Below, in pieces: positions 60,898 through 64,000 of a stretch of DNA of 64,000 bases (the stretch's first letter is position 1; every line of letters starts with the position of its first letter). The DNA comes from Acidobacteriota bacterium (GTDB lineage: Bacteria > Acidobacteriota > Terriglobia > Terriglobales > SCQP01), in the NCBI GenBank assembly GCA_004299485.1, contig SCQP01000014.1, positions 1-64,000 of the forward strand. Direction: 5' to 3'. The position numbers and the translations under genes are program-made. The notes beneath the pieces were generated by a model that made no database searches, had not been told where the DNA came from, and saw only the letters and a program-made list of their open reading frames with translations.

Positions 60898-63633
60898 TTA
60901 CGCGGTGCGCGCCGCCTGCCCTTGCTCGTCGCTGGCGCCCGCTTGTGCCGCAGCCAGCCGCGCTGTCAGCACGCGATAGGGCGAGCAGGAGACGTAGTTC
61001 AGCCCGGTGCGGTGGAAGAACTTCACCGACTCCGGGTCGCCGCCGTGTTCGCCGCAGATGCCCACTTTGAGATCGGGCCGCGTGCGCCGGCCGCGCTCGG
61101 TGCCCATCTGCACAAGCTGGCCCACGCCGCCCTGATCGATGGAGGCAAACGGGTCCTGCTTGAGCACGCCCTGCTCGAAGTACACCGGCAGAATTTTGCC
61201 GATATCGTCGCGCGAGAAACCATAGGTGGTCTGCGTCAGATCGTTGGTGCCGAAGCTGAAGAACTGTGCTTCCGCGGCAATTTCGCCGGCCACCAGCGCC
61301 GCCCGCGGTAGTTCGATCATGGTGCCCACCAGATACGGAAGTTTCACCGCCGCGGCCGCAAGCACCTCGTCGGCCACGCGGCGCACAATCGCCGCTTGCA
61401 GAGCAAGCTCCTTGGCAGTGCCGACCAGCGGGATCATGACCTCCGGCTTGACCGTCTTGCCCTTCTTCTGCACCTGCACGGCGGCTTCGAAAATGGCGCG
61501 CGCCTGCATCTCCGTGATCTCCGGATAGAGGATGCCGAGGCGGCAACCGCGTAGCCCCAGCATGGGATTCACTTCGTGCAGATCCTGAACCCGGGCCAAC
61601 AGATGCTCGAGCGAGGCGAGGTCGGTGACGGCGTAGTCCTTGTACTTGGCGCGGATTTCGGCCAGCACCTTGCGCTTGGCCGCGCCGGAAGTAAGCCGCA
61701 GCCGCTCGCGGTCCACCAGGATCTCCTCGCGCTGGGGCAAAAACTCGTGCAAGGGCGGATCCAGGGTGCGGATGGTGACCGGGAATCCATCCATGGCCTC
61801 GAAAATGCCGGCGAAATCACGCCGTTGCAGCGGCAGCAGCTTGCGCAGTGCCGCGCGGCGCTGCTTTTCATCGTCGGCCAGAATCATGGCGCGCATGTAC
61901 TCGATCTTGCCTTCGCCGAAAAACATGTGTTCGGTACGGCACAGGCCGATGCCCTCCGCGCCAAACGACCGTGCCGCTTTGGCGTCCCGCGGAATATCGG
62001 CATTGGCGCGCACCCCAATCTTGCGGTGCGGTTCGGCCCAGGCCATGAAGGCCTGCAACAGCGGATCTTTCGGATCGCCAGGCACCGTTGGCACCTGGCC
62101 TGCGTAGATATTGCCGCTGCTGCCGTCAATCGAAATCCAGGCGCCTTCGGCAAAGCTGCGCTTGCCGATGGTGAGCTTGCGGGTGTGCTCGTCCACCACG
62201 ATGCCGCTGGCGCCGGCCACACAGCACTTACCCATGCCGCGCGTAACCACGGCGGCGTGGCTGGTCATGCCGCCGCGCGAGGTGAGAATACCCGCGGCGA
62301 CTTCCATGCCATGAATGTCTTCCGGTGTCGTCTCGGCGCGCACCAGCAACACCGGTCCTTTCTTCTTTTGCGTCCACGCGACGGCAGCGTCTGCAGTAAA
62401 CACGATTTGGCCAACGGCCGCGCCCGGCGAGGCCGGTAGACCATGCGCCAGCGGCTCGTAATTCTTCAACTGCTTTGGGTCAAAGCGCGGGAACAGCAGC
62501 TCGTAGACCTGATTGGCATCCACGCGGAACACAGCCTCGACCTTGGTGATCAGCCCTTCGTTGACCATGTCGGTAGCCAGCTTCACCGCGGCGCGGCCGG
62601 TGCGTTTGCCGTTGCGCGTCTGCAGCATATACAGCCGGCCGTCCTGAATAGTGAACTCGAAATCCTGCATATCGCGGTAATGCCGCTCCAGCCGCGTGGT
62701 GATGTCGCGCAGTTGCTGATAGACATTGGGCATTTGCTTCTCGAGCTCGCGGATGGGCACCGGCGTGCGAATCCCAGCGACCACGTCTTCGCCCTGCGCG
62801 TTCATCAGGAACTCGCCGTAAAACTCCTTTTCGCCCGTTGCCGGATTGCGCGTAAAGCCCACGCCCGTGCCGCTGGTTTCGCCCAAATTACCGAAGACCA
62901 TGGCCTGCACGTTTACCGCGGTGCCGAGGTCCTCAGAAATATTATTCATACGGCGGTAATGCCGCGCGCGATCGTTAAACCAGGAACGGAAGACGGCGTC
63001 GCGCGCCATGGTGAGCTGCTCAACGGCATCCTGTGGGAACGGCTTGCCGGTGTGCTTCTGGATCAGCTTCTTGTAGCCGGCGATGACCGCCTGCAAATCG
63101 GCGGCGTTCAGATCGGTGTCCAGCTTCACGCGCCGGCGTTTCTTCTGCCCGTCGAAAATCGCGTCGAAGGCATCTTTGGGGATTTCCTGCACCACGTTGC
63201 CGAACATCTGCATCAGCCGCCGATAGGAGTCGTAGGCGAAACGAGGATTCTGGCTGCGCTTCGCCAGCCCCGCCACCGTCTGGTCGTTCAGCCCGAGATT
63301 GAGGATGGTATCCATCATGCCCGGCATGGAGAATTTGGCCCCGCTGCGCACGCTCACCAGCAGCGGATTGGCGGCGTCGCCCAATTTCTGCCCAGCGGCG
63401 CGCTGCAAGCCCTCAAGCGCCGCCCGCATCTGCGTATCGGCCTCCTCGGGCACGCGGTTGCCGAGCTTGTAGTACTCGCGGCAGGTCGCCGTCGACAACG
63501 TAAATCCAGGAGGCACCGGCAGCCCGGCGTTGGTCATTTCCGCCAGACCCGCGCCTTTTCCGCCCAGCTCATCCTTCATTTTGCCGTTGCCGTCCGCCTT
63601 GCCTTCACCGAATGAAAATACGTATTTGGCCAT
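60898..63633 (-). CDS. ppdK: Pyruvate, phosphate dikinase
   Basis: Interconverts pyruvate + ATP + Pi and phosphoenolpyruvate + AMP + PPi. The 911-residue protein has the full three-domain order: the ATP-grasp domain ('KYVFSFGEGKADG', 'KGAGLAEMTNAGLPVPPGFTLST' in parts, 'VRSGAKFSMPGMMDTILNLG' in parts), the swivelling phosphohistidine domain ('TSRGGMTSHAAVVTRGMGKCCV' in parts, with the catalytic H in T-S-H), and the PEP-utilising TIM barrel ('LCRTEHMFF', 'GLRGCRLGI', 'GTNDLTQTTYGFSRDD', 'GICGEHGGDPESV' with its Cys). The ATG at 63633 is preceded by GGAGAAGG; longer frames upstream are not conserved. It can run glycolytically or gluconeogenically and uses or yields PPi, which fits the PPi-type phosphofructokinase nearby. 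Confidence 0.97.
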   Translation of the reverse strand: MAKYVFSFGEGKADGNGKMKDELGGKGAGLAEMTNAGLPVPPGFTLSTATCREYYKLGNRVPEEADTQMRAALEGLQRAAGQKLGDAANPLLVSVRSGAKFSMPGMMDTILNLGLNDQTVAGLAKRSQNPRFAYDSYRRLMQMFGNVVQEIPKDAFDAIFDGQKKRRRVKLDTDLNAADLQAVIAGYKKLIQKHTGKPFPQDAVEQLTMARDAVFRSWFNDRARHYRRMNNISEDLGTAVNVQAMVFGNLGETSGTGVGFTRNPATGEKEFYGEFLMNAQGEDVVAGIRTPVPIRELEKQMPNVYQQLRDITTRLERHYRDMQDFEFTIQDGRLYMLQTRNGKRTGRAAVKLATDMVNEGLITKVEAVFRVDANQVYELLFPRFDPKQLKNYEPLAHGLPASPGAAVGQIVFTADAAVAWTQKKKGPVLLVRAETTPEDIHGMEVAAGILTSRGGMTSHAAVVTRGMGKCCVAGASGIVVDEHTRKLTIGKRSFAEGAWISIDGSSGNIYAGQVPTVPGDPKDPLLQAFMAWAEPHRKIGVRANADIPRDAKAARSFGAEGIGLCRTEHMFFGEGKIEYMRAMILADDEKQRRAALRKLLPLQRRDFAGIFEAMDGFPVTIRTLDPPLHEFLPQREEILVDRERLRLTSGAAKRKVLAEIRAKYKDYAVTDLASLEHLLARVQDLHEVNPMLGLRGCRLGILYPEITEMQARAIFEAAVQVQKKGKTVKPEVMIPLVGTAKELALQAAIVRRVADEVLAAAAVKLPYLVGTMIELPRAALVAGEIAAEAQFFSFGTNDLTQTTYGFSRDDIGKILPVYFEQGVLKQDPFASIDQGGVGQLVQMGTERGRRTRPDLKVGICGEHGGDPESVKFFHRTGLNYVSCSPYRVLTARLAAAQAGASDEQGQAARTA

Positions 63634-63794
63634 TGCCGTTCCTTCTCCTAAACCTTCCCTTGTCAGAATAACAGGACCATGACGATGTCCCACGCGTCAT
63701 GCACGCGTGCAAAAACCTTTGCCGTTGCCTTCCGCTTTTTGTCACAATGCGAGCTTCAAGCAGAGTTGTTCGTAACCCGAGAGGATTTCTTGCC
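63634..63794. other. Divergent intergenic region ppdK / S10-like gene
   Basis: No gene is visible in these 160 bp. On the plus strand TTGCCG (63719-63724) and CACAAT are 18 bp apart and may form the promoter of the downstream gene. On the minus strand TATTCT lies about 40 bp before the ppdK start without a clear -35. Confidence 0.35.
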
Positions 63795-64000
63795 ATGACG
63801 TCACGATGTTTCCGCTGGACGGGCCTTGTCTTGGGCCTCGCCCTGGCTGCCAGCGTGCCCGCGACGGCTCAGTTTGCCGCCCGGCCCCAGACATTCGCCT
63901 ATGAAACTGCGGCCACCGATCCACCGCCGGTCAAAACCCAACACAGCATTACCGTCGGCGGCAAGACGCTTAGCTACACCGCCGAGGTGGGCAAGATAGC
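63795..64000 (+). CDS. Secreted S10-type carboxypeptidase-like protein, 5' end
   Basis: Only the first 68 codons are in the window. They encode a signal peptide (M-T-S-R-C-F-R-W then GLVLGLALAASVPATAQ) and the beginning of a mature protein with 'KTQHSITVGGKTLSYTAEVGKI'-like sequence (given here in part: T-Q-H-S-I-T-V-G-G-K-T-L). That 'H-x-I-T/V-x-G-K-x-L-x-Y-T/x-A-x-x-G' opening is characteristic of exported peptidases of family S10 in Acidobacteriota. The catalytic residues lie beyond the edge, so the call rests on this N-terminal pattern. AGAGGA precedes the ATG. Confidence 0.6.
   Translation, partial: MTSRCFRWTGLVLGLALAASVPATAQFAARPQTFAYETAATDPPPVKTQHSITVGGKTLSYTAEVGKI

Overview
This window comes from a GC-rich bacterial chromosome. 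The gene content (secreted DinB protein, SBBP-repeat surface protein, DUF1844 + metallo-hydrolase pair, fused LptF-LptG, S10-type secreted carboxypeptidase, lpxD) points to a Gram-negative soil bacterium of the Acidobacteriota. That placement is inferred from family content, not from a marker alignment. Almost everything is chromosomal housekeeping. There is no rRNA, tRNA, CRISPR array, integrase-flanked island or insertion sequence that I can support.

Layout. 1-8.1 kb, minus strand: the end of a secreted BON-domain protein, glyA, and the translation operon rimP-nusA-infB-DUF503-rbfA with a CDGSH iron-sulfur gene as its last member. The operon has a good -35/-10 promoter, a hairpin-U tract in the rimP leader and a strong terminator before glyA. 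8.1-12.3 kb, plus: dgt, DUF1844, a metallo-beta-lactamase-fold hydrolase, ribF and a secreted DinB protein. 12.3-15.4 kb: gpsA-plsY (minus), a small unknown gene, and a TonB-like protein. 15.4-20.8 kb, plus: dnaG, rpoD, an HtrA-type protease and a peptidoglycan-binding protein. 20.8-21.8 kb: a decayed DUF2231 gene and osmC. 21.8-28 kb, plus: aldehyde dehydrogenase, alanine dehydrogenase, then hrcA-grpE-dnaJ-rsmE. 28-30.4 kb, minus: an unknown gene, lpxD and a phosphoesterase. 30.5-38.1 kb, plus: a Xer recombinase, a nucleotidyltransferase-like protein without its catalytic acids, dnaE, accA and an unknown gene. 38.1-46.9 kb, minus: a secreted unknown, a large SBBP-repeat protein, and the histidine-degradation genes hutU-hutI-ftcD. 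46.9-55.6 kb: an EamA transporter and an unknown gene (plus), then an ECF sigma / anti-sigma / Spy-like / Hsp20 cluster and nfo-leuS-guaA (minus). 55.7-64 kb: a phosphofructokinase with pyrophosphate-type residues, a beta-propeller lipoprotein, fused LptFG, a two-gene HEPN cassette, ppdK (minus) and the start of an S10-like peptidase.

Points that go beyond routine annotation: (1) a dispersed ~115-bp element with a terminator-like palindrome at one end occurs four times at gene ends; (2) several genes have a -10 hexamer placed so that transcription would begin at or next to the start codon, suggesting leaderless mRNAs; (3) a sigma-54-type -24/-12 element lies about 60 bp before a strong terminator, which would make a very short RNA; (4) a poly(A)-polymerase/CCA-family protein has lost its catalytic acids; (5) a HEPN protein is translationally coupled to an unrecognised small protein; (6) PPi-type phosphofructokinase and pyruvate phosphate dikinase lie within 8 kb; (7) the DUF2231 gene has an in-frame TGA where the surrounding reading frame continues intact.
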